64,000 nt of DNA from positions 25,440-89,439 of the forward strand of contig JANYGB010000053.1 in NCBI GenBank assembly GCA_025359445.1, read 5' to 3'. Positions within the stretch are counted from its first letter, which is position 1. Each line of letters opens with the position of its first letter. Positions 21,283 to 30,966 of the stretch are shown here, piece after piece. The notes under the pieces are model-generated. The model had not been told where the DNA came from and ran no database searches. It worked only from the letters and a program-made list of their open reading frames with translations. The position numbers and the translations under genes are program-made. The stretch is from Sphingomonadaceae bacterium (GTDB lineage Bacteria > Pseudomonadota > Alphaproteobacteria > Sphingomonadales > Sphingomonadaceae).

Positions 21283-22172
21283 TTGGCGGAACGCTCCTTG
21301 GCGAGGCGTTCTTCGAACTTGGCGAGCGAGGATTCGGCGTAGCGTTTGCAACCCTCCTTGTCGGCGAGCGGCGCGTCACCTGCGAACCGCTCGAAAAGCG
21401 CGCTCTGGCCGGGGTGAGGAGTGACCAGCAGCGAGCAGGGCAGCACCGCGATCCGGGCTACGCCGCGTCGATACTGCGCGACCCAGGCCGGATGATCGCT
21501 GAAGCGGTACCCATCGGCAGCGGGCGTACTGGCGCTGTCGGCATAAACGATCGCCGCGCAATTTCGCGCGCCGCAGCCACGGATCACCCAACTCGTCGAA
21601 CCGCGGGTATGTCCCGGCGTTGCGATCGGAGTGATCCGGTTCAAGCCGACCCTGATCGTTTCGCCATCGCGGAGCAATCGGGTAACCTTCACTGTCCGGA
21701 TGCCATGATCAATCAGTCCGAACTGCGGATCGTCGGATGCGACCGTGCCGCTTTCCAGTTCGCGTGCCTGAGCAGGAAGCGCGGCGACCTGTGCGCCGGT
21801 GGCAAACTGCAGCGCGGCCATTCCGCCGACGTGATCGAAATGCGCGTGGCTGGCGAGCAACCACTTCACGTCGCGCGGATCAAGCCCGAGGCGGCGGATA
21901 TTGGCGAGCACCAGCGGCGCGGCTTCGGCTGGGCTGCTGTCGATCAGGATGTGACCCTGCGGCGAGGCGATCAGCAGCACGGTGATCCCGCAAGTCCCGA
22001 CGTAGTAGACCTGCCCGTCGATCCGTGCCGGTGGGGCGGGATCGGCCCAGCCGTCCTTTTGGTCGCAAGCCTTGAGTAGCTGGGTGACCGGCGGGGCTGT
22101 GGGGGTGAAGTGCGTGGGTGACGCCGATACGAGCAACAACGCAGGGAGCACGAGCAAGGCCTTACCGAACAT
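21279..22172 (-). CDS. bla: Subclass B3-like metallo-beta-lactamase
   Basis: Signal peptide MFGKALLVLPALLLVSASP; WLLASHAHFDHVGG (HxHxDH), ATPGHTRGSTSWVI, LVTPHPGQS. Confidence 0.85.
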   Translation of the reverse strand: MFGKALLVLPALLLVSASPTHFTPTAPPVTQLLKACDQKDGWADPAPPARIDGQVYYVGTCGITVLLIASPQGHILIDSSPAEAAPLVLANIRRLGLDPRDVKWLLASHAHFDHVGGMAALQFATGAQVAALPAQARELESGTVASDDPQFGLIDHGIRTVKVTRLLRDGETIRVGLNRITPIATPGHTRGSTSWVIRGCGARNCAAIVYADSASTPAADGYRFSDHPAWVAQYRRGVARIAVLPCSLLVTPHPGQSALFERFAGDAPLADKEGCKRYAESSLAKFEERLAKERSAK

Positions 22173-22881
22173 AACTCGCCCCATTGGCATCGAGCACCGC
22201 TCCGGTCATGCTCGGCGGCGCATCGAGCGCGCAGAACACTGCCATTGTCGCAATTTCCTCCGGCGTGGCGACCCGCCCCAATGGAATTTCGGCGAGCAAA
22301 GCCGCGCCGCCACGGCTGGTCAGATAATCCCCGGCCATCGCGGTGTCAGTAAAGCCCGGGCAAATCGCATAACTCAGCACGCCGCGCGCCGCGTAGTGCC
22401 GGGCAATGGTCTTGTGCATCGCGATCATCCCGCCCTTGGCCGCAGCATAATGCCAATGCTCGGGCGAATCGCCGCGGTAGGCGGCGCGGCTGGCGATGTG
22501 GACCACCCGCCCGCCGCTTGTCCCGGCCAGCCAGTGCTTGACCGCAAACCGCGACAATTCCGCCGCCGCAGTCAGATTGATCCGCAGCGTATCCTCCCAC
22601 TGGTCGAGCCAGACGATGTCCGAATTGCCCAGCGGATTGGGCGCGAACTTGCCGGCATTGTTGACCAGCACGTCGATCCGCCCATGCGGCGCGCGCTCCA
22701 GCGCTTCGTCCCACAGCGCCGAGGCAGCCGTAGGGTCAGCCAGATCGGCCGCGATCGTACCGGCATCGCCAACGCGGCTGGCATGGCCGATCACGGTAAC
22801 CCCGCGTGCGCGCAGCGCCATTGCAATTGCCGCGCCAATCCCGCGTGAGGAGCCGGTTACAAGAGCGGTGAGGGTGGTCAT
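22162..22881 (-). CDS. SDR family oxidoreductase
   Basis: MTTLTALVTGSSRGIGAAIAMALRARG...LVNNAGKFAP...HYAAAKGGMIAMHKTIA; ATG at 22881. Confidence 0.92.
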   Translation of the reverse strand: MTTLTALVTGSSRGIGAAIAMALRARGVTVIGHASRVGDAGTIAADLADPTAASALWDEALERAPHGRIDVLVNNAGKFAPNPLGNSDIVWLDQWEDTLRINLTAAAELSRFAVKHWLAGTSGGRVVHIASRAAYRGDSPEHWHYAAAKGGMIAMHKTIARHYAARGVLSYAICPGFTDTAMAGDYLTSRGGAALLAEIPLGRVATPEEIATMAVFCALDAPPSMTGAVLDANGASYVR

Positions 22882-22898
22882 GCATGTGCTTTGGCTTA

Positions 22899-22993
22899 GC
22901 GCGCGGCCTTCGACAAGCTCAGGCTGAGCGGGGATTTGGAATTTGTTCCTCGCACTGCGTCCTCTCATGCTGAGCTTGTCGAAGCACGCGCGC
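22899..22993. repeat. REP-like palindromic pair
   Basis: GCGCGCGGCCTTCGACAAGCTCAGGCTGAG and inverted CATGCTGAGCTTGTCGAAGCACGCGCGC. Confidence 0.7.
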
Positions 22994-23093
22994 AACATTA
23001 GCGCCTGCCGCTTGCACGCCCCCACGTTTTGATTATGGGGAAAGCGCATCCGGAGCGCGCTGCTCCGCTTAACGCTCAGGGGTTCGAAACCGC

Positions 23094-23495
23094 ATGGCCC
23101 AAATCGAAGCCAAGCCCGCCGCCCGCCCGCTTTCGCCGCACCTGTCGATCTGGCGCTGGGGGCCCGCCATGTTCGTCTCGATCCTTCACCGCGTCACGGG
23201 TGACGGGATGGCGCTGGTCGGATTGCCGGTGCTGCTGTGGTGGCTCTATGCGGTCGCCGCCGGGCCTGTCCCTTATGCCATATTCGCCGGGCACGCCGGA
23301 GCGTGGTACGGCAAGCTGGTGCTGATCGGGCTGACCTACGCGTTCCTCAGTCACATGGCCTCGGGCTTGCGCCACTTCGTGCTCGATACCGGCGCGGGGT
23401 ACGAACTTAAGAACAATGCCTTGTGGTCAATCCTCACGCCGGTCCTAGCGCTCAGCGCTACGGTCGCGGTGTGGGTTTTCATTCTGCTGCGTTGA
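23094..23495 (+). CDS. sdhC: Succinate dehydrogenase cytochrome b556 subunit
   Basis: RPLSPHLSIWRWGPAMFVSILHRVTGDGMA; SHMASGLRHFVLDTG. Confidence 0.95.
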   Translation: MAQIEAKPAARPLSPHLSIWRWGPAMFVSILHRVTGDGMALVGLPVLLWWLYAVAAGPVPYAIFAGHAGAWYGKLVLIGLTYAFLSHMASGLRHFVLDTGAGYELKNNALWSILTPVLALSATVAVWVFILLR

Positions 23496-23507
23496 GGAAA
23501 CGGAACG

Positions 23508-23891
23508 ATGGGTAACGGGACTGAACTGGGCAGGGTCCGCGCGCTGGGATCGGCGCATAGCGGCGCGCATCACTGGCTGCTGCAACGCTACACCGCGATC
23601 GGCAACCTGTTTGCCGGGCTGTTCCTGCTGTTCTCTCTGATCTTGACGACCGACTTCAGCTTCAAGGCGATCCACGACTGGCTCCACGCGCCGCTGCCCG
23701 CCCTGATAGCCGGGCTGTTCGTGATCTCGACCTTCTGGCACGCGCGGCTTGGTTTGCAGGTGCTCGCCGAGGACTATGTCAAAGACAATGCCAACAAGTT
23801 CGCGGTGATCGCCGCGCTGAACCTTTCGACCTTTGCTGGGGCCGCGTTCGGCCTGTTGAGCGTGGCGCGCATCGCGCTGGGTGGAGCCTGA
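23508..23891 (+). CDS. sdhD: Succinate dehydrogenase hydrophobic membrane anchor subunit
   Basis: [20 protein letters not shown]...[16 protein letters not shown]. Confidence 0.93.
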   Translation: MGNGTELGRVRALGSAHSGAHHWLLQRYTAIGNLFAGLFLLFSLILTTDFSFKAIHDWLHAPLPALIAGLFVISTFWHARLGLQVLAEDYVKDNANKFAVIAALNLSTFAGAAFGLLSVARIALGGA

Positions 23892-23892
23892 C

Positions 23893-25698
23893 ATGACTGC
23901 CGCATACAAGATCATCGATCACACTTATGATACCGTGGTGGTCGGCGCGGGCGGATCGGGCCTGCGCGCCACGATGGGCAGCGCCGAGGCAGGCCTGCGC
24001 ACCGCCTGCATCACCAAAGTCTTCCCCACCCGCAGCCACACCGTTGCGGCGCAAGGCGGGATCGCCGCGAGCCTCCAGAACAACAGCCCGGACCACTGGA
24101 CCTGGCACATGTTCGATACCGTCAAGGGCTCGGACTGGCTGGGCGACCAAGACGCGATCGAATATATGGTGCGCGAAGCTCCGGCCGCAGTGTACGAGCT
24201 TGAGCACGCCGGGGTGCCGTTCAGCCGCAACGACGACGGCACGATCTACCAGCGCCCGTTCGGCGGGCATATGCAGAACATGGGTGAAGGCCCGCCGGTC
24301 CAGCGCACGTGCGCCGCGGCTGACCGCACCGGCCACGCGATGCTTCACGCGCTGTACCAGCAGAGCCTGAAGTACGACGCGGACTTCTTCATCGAATACT
24401 TCGCGATCGATCTGATCATGGATGGAGGCAAATGCGTCGGCGTGATCGCGCTGTGCATGGACGATGGCTCGATCCACCGCTTCCGCAGCCACGCGGTGGT
24501 GCTGGCGACCGGCGGCTATGGCCGGTGCTACTTCACCGCCACCAGCGCTCACACCTGCACCGGCGACGGCGGCGGGATGGTGCTGCGCGCCGGGCTGCCG
24601 CTGCAGGACATGGAATTCGTCCAGTTCCACCCGACCGGGATCTACGGCGCCGGCGTGCTGATCACCGAAGGCGCGCGCGGGGAGGGCGGCTATCTGACCA
24701 ACTCCGAAGGCGAGCGGTTCATGGAACGCTATGCCCCCTCGGCCAAGGACCTCGCCAGCCGCGATGTCGTCTCGCGCTCGATGGCGCTGGAAATGCGCGA
24801 AGGACGCGGGGTCGGCCCGAACGGCGATTATATCAACCTGCATCTCGATCATATCGATCCCAAGGTGCTGGCCGAACGCCTGCCCGGGATCACCGAGAGC
24901 GGCAAGATCTTCGCCGGCGTCGATCTGACCCGCCAGCCGCTGCCGGTCTGCCCGACGGTGCATTACAACATGGGCGGTATCCCCGCCAACTACCATGGCG
25001 AGGTGATGACCATCGGCGCTGACGGCAACCCCGAAACGCCGGTTCCGGGGCTGTTCGCGGTGGGCGAAGCGGCCTGCGTTTCGGTCCACGGCGCGAACCG
25101 ACTGGGTTCGAACTCGCTGATCGATCTGGTGGTATTCGGCCGCGCCGCCGGGCACCGGCTGAAAGAGCTGATCGTGCTGGGCAGCGCGCACGCCGAACTG
25201 CCCAAGGACAGCGCCGACCTCGCGCTGGGCCGGCTCGACCACTTCCGCAACGCCACGGGCGGATCGCCTACCGCCGAGATCCGGCTCGAGATGCAGCGCA
25301 CCATGACCAAGGGCTGCGCGGTGTTCCGCGACGAAGCGCTGATGGCCGAAGGCAAGGCCGCGCTGGCCAAAACCTACGCGCGGATGCAGGACGTGAATGT
25401 GACCGACAAGTCGCTGATCTGGAACACCGATCTGGTCGAAACAATGGAACTCGACAACCTCCTCGCGCAAGCCACTGTCACGATCCACAGCGCCCACAAC
25501 CGCAAGGAAAGCCGCGGCGCGCACGCGCACGAAGACTTCCCCGAGCGGAACGACGCCGAATGGATGAAGCACACCGCCGCCTGGTTCGATGGCTGGGGCG
25601 GCAAGGGCGGGGACGTGCGGATCGATTACCGCCCGGTGCATGAATATACGCTCACGGACGATGTGGAGTACATCAAGCCGAAGAAGCGGGTTTATTGA
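23893..25698 (+). CDS. sdhA: Succinate dehydrogenase flavoprotein subunit
   Basis: [71 protein letters not shown]. Confidence 0.98.
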   Translation: MTAAYKIIDHTYDTVVVGAGGSGLRATMGSAEAGLRTACITKVFPTRSHTVAAQGGIAASLQNNSPDHWTWHMFDTVKGSDWLGDQDAIEYMVREAPAAVYELEHAGVPFSRNDDGTIYQRPFGGHMQNMGEGPPVQRTCAAADRTGHAMLHALYQQSLKYDADFFIEYFAIDLIMDGGKCVGVIALCMDDGSIHRFRSHAVVLATGGYGRCYFTATSAHTCTGDGGGMVLRAGLPLQDMEFVQFHPTGIYGAGVLITEGARGEGGYLTNSEGERFMERYAPSAKDLASRDVVSRSMALEMREGRGVGPNGDYINLHLDHIDPKVLAERLPGITESGKIFAGVDLTRQPLPVCPTVHYNMGGIPANYHGEVMTIGADGNPETPVPGLFAVGEAACVSVHGANRLGSNSLIDLVVFGRAAGHRLKELIVLGSAHAELPKDSADLALGRLDHFRNATGGSPTAEIRLEMQRTMTKGCAVFRDEALMAEGKAALAKTYARMQDVNVTDKSLIWNTDLVETMELDNLLAQATVTIHSAHNRKESRGAHAHEDFPERNDAEWMKHTAAWFDGWGGKGGDVRIDYRPVHEYTLTDDVEYIKPKKRVY

Positions 25699-26345
25699 TG
25701 TTTCGCGGCGTTTTTGCTGCTGTGATTCTGCTTTCTGGAGTTGCCGTTGACGACGGGGCGAAGGCTGTTCTGGAGCGAACCAGAAGCAGCACAACAACCT
25801 ATGCGTCATACGAGTGGATGACAGTACGTGACGAGGAGGGTGCCAACCTAGAGGGTTGGGCGGCGGAATTTCATCGCGGTGACTGGCATCGGATTGAAAC
25901 TCAATGGCGTCACGCACTTACAAATTGCCGGACAGGTGACGCCTACATCTACGAGGTCTCGAGTGGGACGTTACGGCAGTTTGATGATAAGCAAAATGCA
26001 ACATGCGGAGTTACAAGTGCTGGCGGCATTGAGTCCGTAGAACGTCTGCCCAGCGTGAGTATCAAGCCTTATGGGCGACTGGATTTCATCAGGGTAACTG
26101 ACGCAAGGCGGATCAGAAATTATCAGGTCGATAGCCGCGGTTTGTTAGTTAGGGCGGATTGGTTCCAGCGTGACGGGTCACGCTTTCCTTGTCTTATTCA
26201 GGAGCCCGTTGCGATTCTTCGAGTGCTGCCAGCGCAAGATATTTTTTCTGTGAAATCGATAGCAAAGGCGGTGACACCGGAGAGATATCGGCAAAACCCC
26301 ATGCCAGCTACAGCAAAAGGTCCGTCAGGGAAAAGTTGCAGTTAA
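25698..26345 (+). CDS. Hypothetical secreted protein
   Basis: ATG at 25698 overlaps the sdhA stop; N-terminal signal-like [19 protein letters not shown]. Confidence 0.65.
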   Translation: MFRGVFAAVILLSGVAVDDGAKAVLERTRSSTTTYASYEWMTVRDEEGANLEGWAAEFHRGDWHRIETQWRHALTNCRTGDAYIYEVSSGTLRQFDDKQNATCGVTSAGGIESVERLPSVSIKPYGRLDFIRVTDARRIRNYQVDSRGLLVRADWFQRDGSRFPCLIQEPVAILRVLPAQDIFSVKSIAKAVTPERYRQNPMPATAKGPSGKSCS

Positions 26346-26380
26346 ATTTGCAGTGATGCGTGGGGAGACCCTTATACCTT

Positions 26381-26519
26381 CGTCACCCTGAACTTGTTTC
26401 AGGGTCCATTTCGCCTCCCCCTCCGACGTTCGATTTGGCCCTGCAGCTGGGCCGTGACAGCCCATTTCAAGCCGCCGGTTGTCAGGCACGGTGGATGCTG
26501 AAACGAGTTCAGCATGACG
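26381..26519. repeat. REP-like palindromic pair (GTCAYSCTGAACTYGTTTCAG family)
   Basis: CGTCACCCTGAACTTGTTTCAGGGTCCA (26381-26408) and inverted TGGATGCTGAAACGAGTTCAGCATGACG (26492-26519). Confidence 0.75.
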
Positions 26520-26589
26520 GCAATTAGGGTGGGGTGATAGCAGTCGCGTTCAACTAGCAGGCCCGTAGAAAACGCCATTTATCCTTCGC

Positions 26590-26966
26590 CCGTTCATCGC
26601 CACCCTAGCGCTCATCGCCTGCACCGCAGCCGCGCCAGCGCCTCCCACCCCTCCCCAACTCCCCGACCCGATCCAAGCCGGGTGGCACGGGCACAAGGTC
26701 TGCGAAGTGCTCGCCGACAACCCCCAGGTCCGCACTGCGCGCTGCACGTTTCCGCCGGGCGAGGGGCATGAGCGGCACTTCCATGCCGCGCACTGGGGTT
26801 ATGTCCTCGCCCCTCGACCATGCGGATCACCACCGCGCAGGGCGCCGTCGTGCGCGAGCTTAAAGCAGGGGATACCTGGTGGAGCGACGGGGTGGCGTGG
26901 CATGAGGTGCTCAATGTGGGCAACACCACCGGGGTCTATCTGATCGTCGAGCCCAAGGCGCGCTGA
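26590..26966 (+). pseudogene. Frameshifted cupin-domain lipoprotein
   Basis: Frame 1: RPFIATLALIACTAAAP...VCEVLADNPQVRTARCTFPPGEGHERHFHAAHWGYVL; then frame 3: MRITTAQGAVVRELKAGDTWWSDGVAWHEVLNVGNTTGVYLIVEPKAR*; break near 26813-26820, no clear ATG. Confidence 0.7.
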
Positions 26967-26973
26967 TCCAGCC

Positions 26974-27207
26974 TTACATATCGTGGTATTTGGTCGGGGC
27001 CTGGTAGGTCTTGGGATCGTAGCTCGAATAGATCTGGCCGATCTTTTCTTCGCGGGCCTTGGCCTCGGACATCGACTTGAAGAACATCAGCCCCATCATC
27101 ACGGTGATGACCACCTGCCACAACGCCACCGGCATACCGATCGCAAGCTCGATCAGGACCAGGAACAGGTTGAGACCGAACAGTCCGCCGAACGCCTTGG
27201 TTTTCAT
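26974..27207 (-). CDS. Small membrane hypothetical protein
   Basis: MKTKAFGGLFGLNLFLVLIELAIGMPVALWQVVITVMMGLMFFKSM, one or two TM segments. Confidence 0.7.
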   Translation of the reverse strand: MKTKAFGGLFGLNLFLVLIELAIGMPVALWQVVITVMMGLMFFKSMSEAKAREEKIGQIYSSYDPKTYQAPTKYHDM

Positions 27208-27261
27208 GCTATTTGCCCCGTAACTTCGGGGGCAATATGGCGCGAAATAACCAAATATTGC

Positions 27262-28410
27262 TTAACGCCAGCGCAGCCGGTCTGGGGTGAGTTCGGCCAC
27301 CGACTTGACCCCCATCAGCTGCATCCCGCGGCGGATCTCGTCCTGCAAGATGCCCAGCGCGCGTTCGACGCCGTCTTGTCCCGCCGCAGCGAGCGCATAC
27401 AGATACAGCCGCCCACCTGACGCAGCAGTTGCCCCGGCACAAAGGCTTTTGAGCGCATGGGTGCCGCGCCGCACGCCGCCGTCGCAGATGATTTCGATCC
27501 GCCCGCCCACAGCATCGACAATCTCGGGCAGTTGATCGAACGGCGCGCGGCTGCCGTCCAATTGCCGCCCGCCATGGTTGCTGACCATGATCGCGTCGAT
27601 CCCCATGTCGGCGGCGCGGCGCGCATCGGCGACGCTCATCACGCCCTTCAATGCGAATTTGCCGCCCCAGTCATCGCGCAACTGCTCAGCCATGGTCCAG
27701 TCGAGCGTCTGGTTCAGCATCGTGTTGAAGTATCCGGCGATCGACACTGCCTCGCCGGTTCCTTCGCGCACGTGGCTATCGAGGTTGGGCAGCGCGAACT
27801 TTTCGCGCAGCATGTAATCGAGCGCCCAGCGGGGCTTCATCGCGTAGGACAGCGCCGACGATGCGGTGAACTTGGGCGGCGAGGTGAACCCGCTGCGGGC
27901 ACAACGCTCGCGCTTTCCGGCGACAATGGTGTCCACGGTCAAGGCAATGGCATCGAATTTAGCCGCCTGGCAGCGTTCGATCATGCTGCGGTTGAGCCCG
28001 CGATCTTTGTGGTAATAGAACTGGAACAGCTTGGGCGCTGTGGTCATCGCGCCGATCTCTTCGATGCTCACCGTGGCGAGACTGGAGATCCCGCACCACA
28101 GGCCGTATTTTTCCGCCGCGCGGACCACCGCGCGCTCGCCCTGCCAGTGGAACACGCGTTGCAATGCGGTGGGCGAGAGTAGCAGTGGCAGCGCGGATTT
28201 GCGGCCGAGGATGGTGCAAGACGTGTCGATCTCGCTGACCCCGGCGAGCACATCGGGGACGAGGTCGGCGCGGTCGTAGGCGCTGGTATTGCGGGCTTTG
28301 GTCAGCTCGTCATCGGCGGCGCCATCGATGTAATCGAACACCGGCCACGGCAGTCGCTGCTTCGCCAGAAGGCGGAAATCGTCGATATTGTGGCAATCGC
28401 TCAGCCGCAT
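27262..28410 (-). CDS. FMN-dependent alpha-hydroxy-acid oxidase/dehydrogenase
   Basis: FDYIDGAADDELTKARN...SNHGGRQLDGSRAPFDQLPEI...CDGGVRRGTHALKSL. Confidence 0.95.
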   Translation of the reverse strand: MRLSDCHNIDDFRLLAKQRLPWPVFDYIDGAADDELTKARNTSAYDRADLVPDVLAGVSEIDTSCTILGRKSALPLLLSPTALQRVFHWQGERAVVRAAEKYGLWCGISSLATVSIEEIGAMTTAPKLFQFYYHKDRGLNRSMIERCQAAKFDAIALTVDTIVAGKRERCARSGFTSPPKFTASSALSYAMKPRWALDYMLREKFALPNLDSHVREGTGEAVSIAGYFNTMLNQTLDWTMAEQLRDDWGGKFALKGVMSVADARRAADMGIDAIMVSNHGGRQLDGSRAPFDQLPEIVDAVGGRIEIICDGGVRRGTHALKSLCAGATAASGGRLYLYALAAAGQDGVERALGILQDEIRRGMQLMGVKSVAELTPDRLRWR

Positions 28411-28447
28411 TGCGCGGCGTTAGCGCAGTGGCCGCGGCGAGGAAAGC

Positions 28448-29086
28448 TTAGCGGTTGCGGGCGCGCTGCTTGTCGGCTTCGGCTTGTGCCTTGGCTCGGT
28501 CCGCTTCCGCCTTGTCGCGCGCGGCTTGGGCTTCGAGTGCGGCGAGTGCGGCCGGGGTCACCTCGCGCGCTGGATAAGGACAACCGCGCGCTTGTCCGTA
28601 GCCCTTGAGGAACGAGCGCCGCGCGGTCCCGGCCTCGACTGCGTCATCGACCTTGCGCTGGTGCGAATTGGCCCCGCTGACTTCGCGGATGATCCCGCGA
28701 AATGGAATGAACGAGCCGACTGCGGCCTGCGCTACCCGGCCTGCGCTCAGTTTCTCCGCACGGTCCTGCGGAATATCGCGGTCGGGGCCGAGGACCATAT
28801 CGAGCTCGCTAACCCGGGTCGAGATTTGCGCGCAGGTCCTGACCCCGGCCATGTCGTAAGGATCGGCCACCGCAGCTTCGAGCACCGGGGGGATTTTGCC
28901 GTTGCGCAGGCCCAGGTCGCTGACCGGGGTGGCGACCACATCGACCGCGTTGACGTTTTTGTCCCTGATCGAGCGCGGCTGGGCTTGCTTGTCCTGCGCC
29001 GCAGCGGGCAGCGCGCCGACCATGCAAGTGGCAAACAGCGCGGCTGTGAACAGGCGCAGGGCGGGTGGTGCGGTGACAGTGGACAT
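28448..29086 (-). CDS. Hypothetical secreted protein
   Basis: MSTVTAPPALRLFTAALFATCMVGALPAAAQD signal peptide; Lys/Ala-rich tail. Confidence 0.7.
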   Translation of the reverse strand: MSTVTAPPALRLFTAALFATCMVGALPAAAQDKQAQPRSIRDKNVNAVDVVATPVSDLGLRNGKIPPVLEAAVADPYDMAGVRTCAQISTRVSELDMVLGPDRDIPQDRAEKLSAGRVAQAAVGSFIPFRGIIREVSGANSHQRKVDDAVEAGTARRSFLKGYGQARGCPYPAREVTPAALAALEAQAARDKAEADRAKAQAEADKQRARNR

Positions 29087-29140
29087 GCACCCGTAACGGG
29101 CCAACCGCCCAAGCGTTCCTGCCGCGCGCCGAACTGAGCG

Positions 29141-30013
29141 CTATTGCTTCATATAGACGTCGCAGACGGCATCGTCGGTGCCTTGCATCCCGCGCCGCAG
29201 GGCATCCATCCGCTGCGCGCTCGATCCGTGGGTGAACGCAGCTTCATTGGGATTGCGCCCGGCGCTACGCATCAGGTTGTCATCGCCGATCTGGTGCGCA
29301 GCGTTCAGCCCGCTTTCCATGTCGCCCTTGTCGAGCCGGTCCTTGTTCTTGCCGGCCCAGATCCCGGCGTAGCAATCGGCCTGCAGCTCAAGCCGCACCG
29401 AAAGCTGGTTGGCCGCGCGCGGGTTTTGCTGCTGCGCGCTGCGGATTTGATCGGAAACCCCGGTCAGCTTCTGGATGTGGTGACCGTATTCGTGCGCAAT
29501 CACATAATCGCGCGCGAATTGCCCGGTTGCCCCCAGTTCCTGGTCCATCTGCCGGTAGAAATCGGTGTCGAGGTAGATCTTCTTGTCCTCGGGGCAATAG
29601 AACGGTCCCATCGCGCTTTGCGCCGAACCGCAGCCCGACGAGCCGACGTTCTGGTAAAATACCAGCCCCGGCGGCTGGAACTTTATGTTGGAGGCGGCGA
29701 AAATCGGCTGCCAGGTCTTGTTGAGCGACGACAGCGCGTTGCACGATTCGAGGCTGGCTTGATCGACCTTACAGCTTTCGCTGGCGTTAGTCCCGGCAAC
29801 CGGGCCGCCACTCTGCTCTTGCGGGGCAACCTGCTGCAAGCCGCCCAGCATTTGCCCGGGATCGACCCCGAGGAAATAGGAAAGAACCAGCGCTATCACC
29901 AGTGTTCCGCAGCCAACTTGCCCGCCGCGCCCGACCGGGAATCCGCCGCCGCCGCTGCTGCTGCGCTGGTCTTCGACATTAACCGAATTGGGATCGAATT
30001 CATCAAGGCGCAT
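29141..30013 (-). CDS. Neutral zinc metallopeptidase (YpfJ-like)
   Basis: MRLDEFDPNSVNVEDQRSSSG...; DYVIAHEYGHHIQKLTGV (HEYGHH); ATG at 30013. Confidence 0.93.
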   Translation of the reverse strand: MRLDEFDPNSVNVEDQRSSSGGGGFPVGRGGQVGCGTLVIALVLSYFLGVDPGQMLGGLQQVAPQEQSGGPVAGTNASESCKVDQASLESCNALSSLNKTWQPIFAASNIKFQPPGLVFYQNVGSSGCGSAQSAMGPFYCPEDKKIYLDTDFYRQMDQELGATGQFARDYVIAHEYGHHIQKLTGVSDQIRSAQQQNPRAANQLSVRLELQADCYAGIWAGKNKDRLDKGDMESGLNAAHQIGDDNLMRSAGRNPNEAAFTHGSSAQRMDALRRGMQGTDDAVCDVYMKQ

Positions 30014-30098
30014 CGGTCTCTCTCCTTGGGCTGGACAATTGTCTGCCAAGCCGCAATGGCACCAGCATAGCGGAAATTTCAAGCACTTGGAGTCGGAT

Positions 30099-30854
30099 AT
30101 GAGCCTTGCCGGGAAACGTGCACTGGTCACCGGATCGACTTCGGGGATTGGTCTGGCGATTGCCCGCGCGCTGAAAGCCGATGGCGCCGAGGTGGTGCTG
30201 TCGGGGTTTGGCGAGCCGGACGCCATCGCCGCACTGTGCGATGAATTGAACGCGCAGCACATCGCCGCTGACCTGTCGCGCCGCGACGGGGTCGAGGCCT
30301 TGATGGCCGGAGCGGGGCCGATCGACATCCTCGTCAACAACGCGGGCATGCAGCACGTTGCGCCGGTGGATGAGTTTCCGGTCGACAAGTGGGACCAGAT
30401 CATCGCGCTTAACCTGACTGCGGCGTTCGATGCCTGTCGGCTGGCGATCCCGCACATGAAAGCGGCCGGCTGGGGCCGGATCATCAACACCGCGAGCGCG
30501 CATTCGCTGACCGCCTCGCCGTTCAAAAGCGCCTATGTCGCGGCCAAGCATGGCCTTGCCGGATTGACCAAGACAATCGCGCTGGAACTCGCGACCCAGC
30601 GCATCACCGCCAACTGCATAAGTCCGGGCTATGTCTGGACGCCGCTGGTCGAGAACCAGATCCCCGGAACGATGGCGGCCCGCGGGCTGACCCGCGAACA
30701 GGTCATCAACGATGTGCTGCTGCAGCGCCAGCCAACCAAGCAGTTCGTCCAGCCCGAAGATGTCGGCGCGATGGCCGCGTTCCTGTGCGGCGATGCTGCG
30801 GCGCAGATCACCGGCAGCAACATCAGCATGGATGGCGGCTGGACCGCCGAATGA
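30099..30854 (+). CDS. 3-hydroxybutyrate dehydrogenase (SDR)
   Basis: MSLAGKRALVTGSTSGIGLAIARAL...NNAGMQHVAPVDEFP...NCISPGYVWTPLVENQIP. Confidence 0.92.
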   Translation: MSLAGKRALVTGSTSGIGLAIARALKADGAEVVLSGFGEPDAIAALCDELNAQHIAADLSRRDGVEALMAGAGPIDILVNNAGMQHVAPVDEFPVDKWDQIIALNLTAAFDACRLAIPHMKAAGWGRIINTASAHSLTASPFKSAYVAAKHGLAGLTKTIALELATQRITANCISPGYVWTPLVENQIPGTMAARGLTREQVINDVLLQRQPTKQFVQPEDVGAMAAFLCGDAAAQITGSNISMDGGWTAE

Positions 30855-30966
30855 TCCGCCTGGCATGAAAGCCCGGAGTAGCTTTCCTGCCACCGGCTCG
30901 TACTATCGCAATGCGTATCGCATATCGCGCTTGCGAGATTGGGGCAATTGGTGTGATTAGACCGCG

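Noticed and set aside
23779-25917. 712-aa minus-strand ORF
   Set aside because: Antisense shadow of sdhA; low-complexity His/Arg/Val pattern typical of reverse-frame translation.
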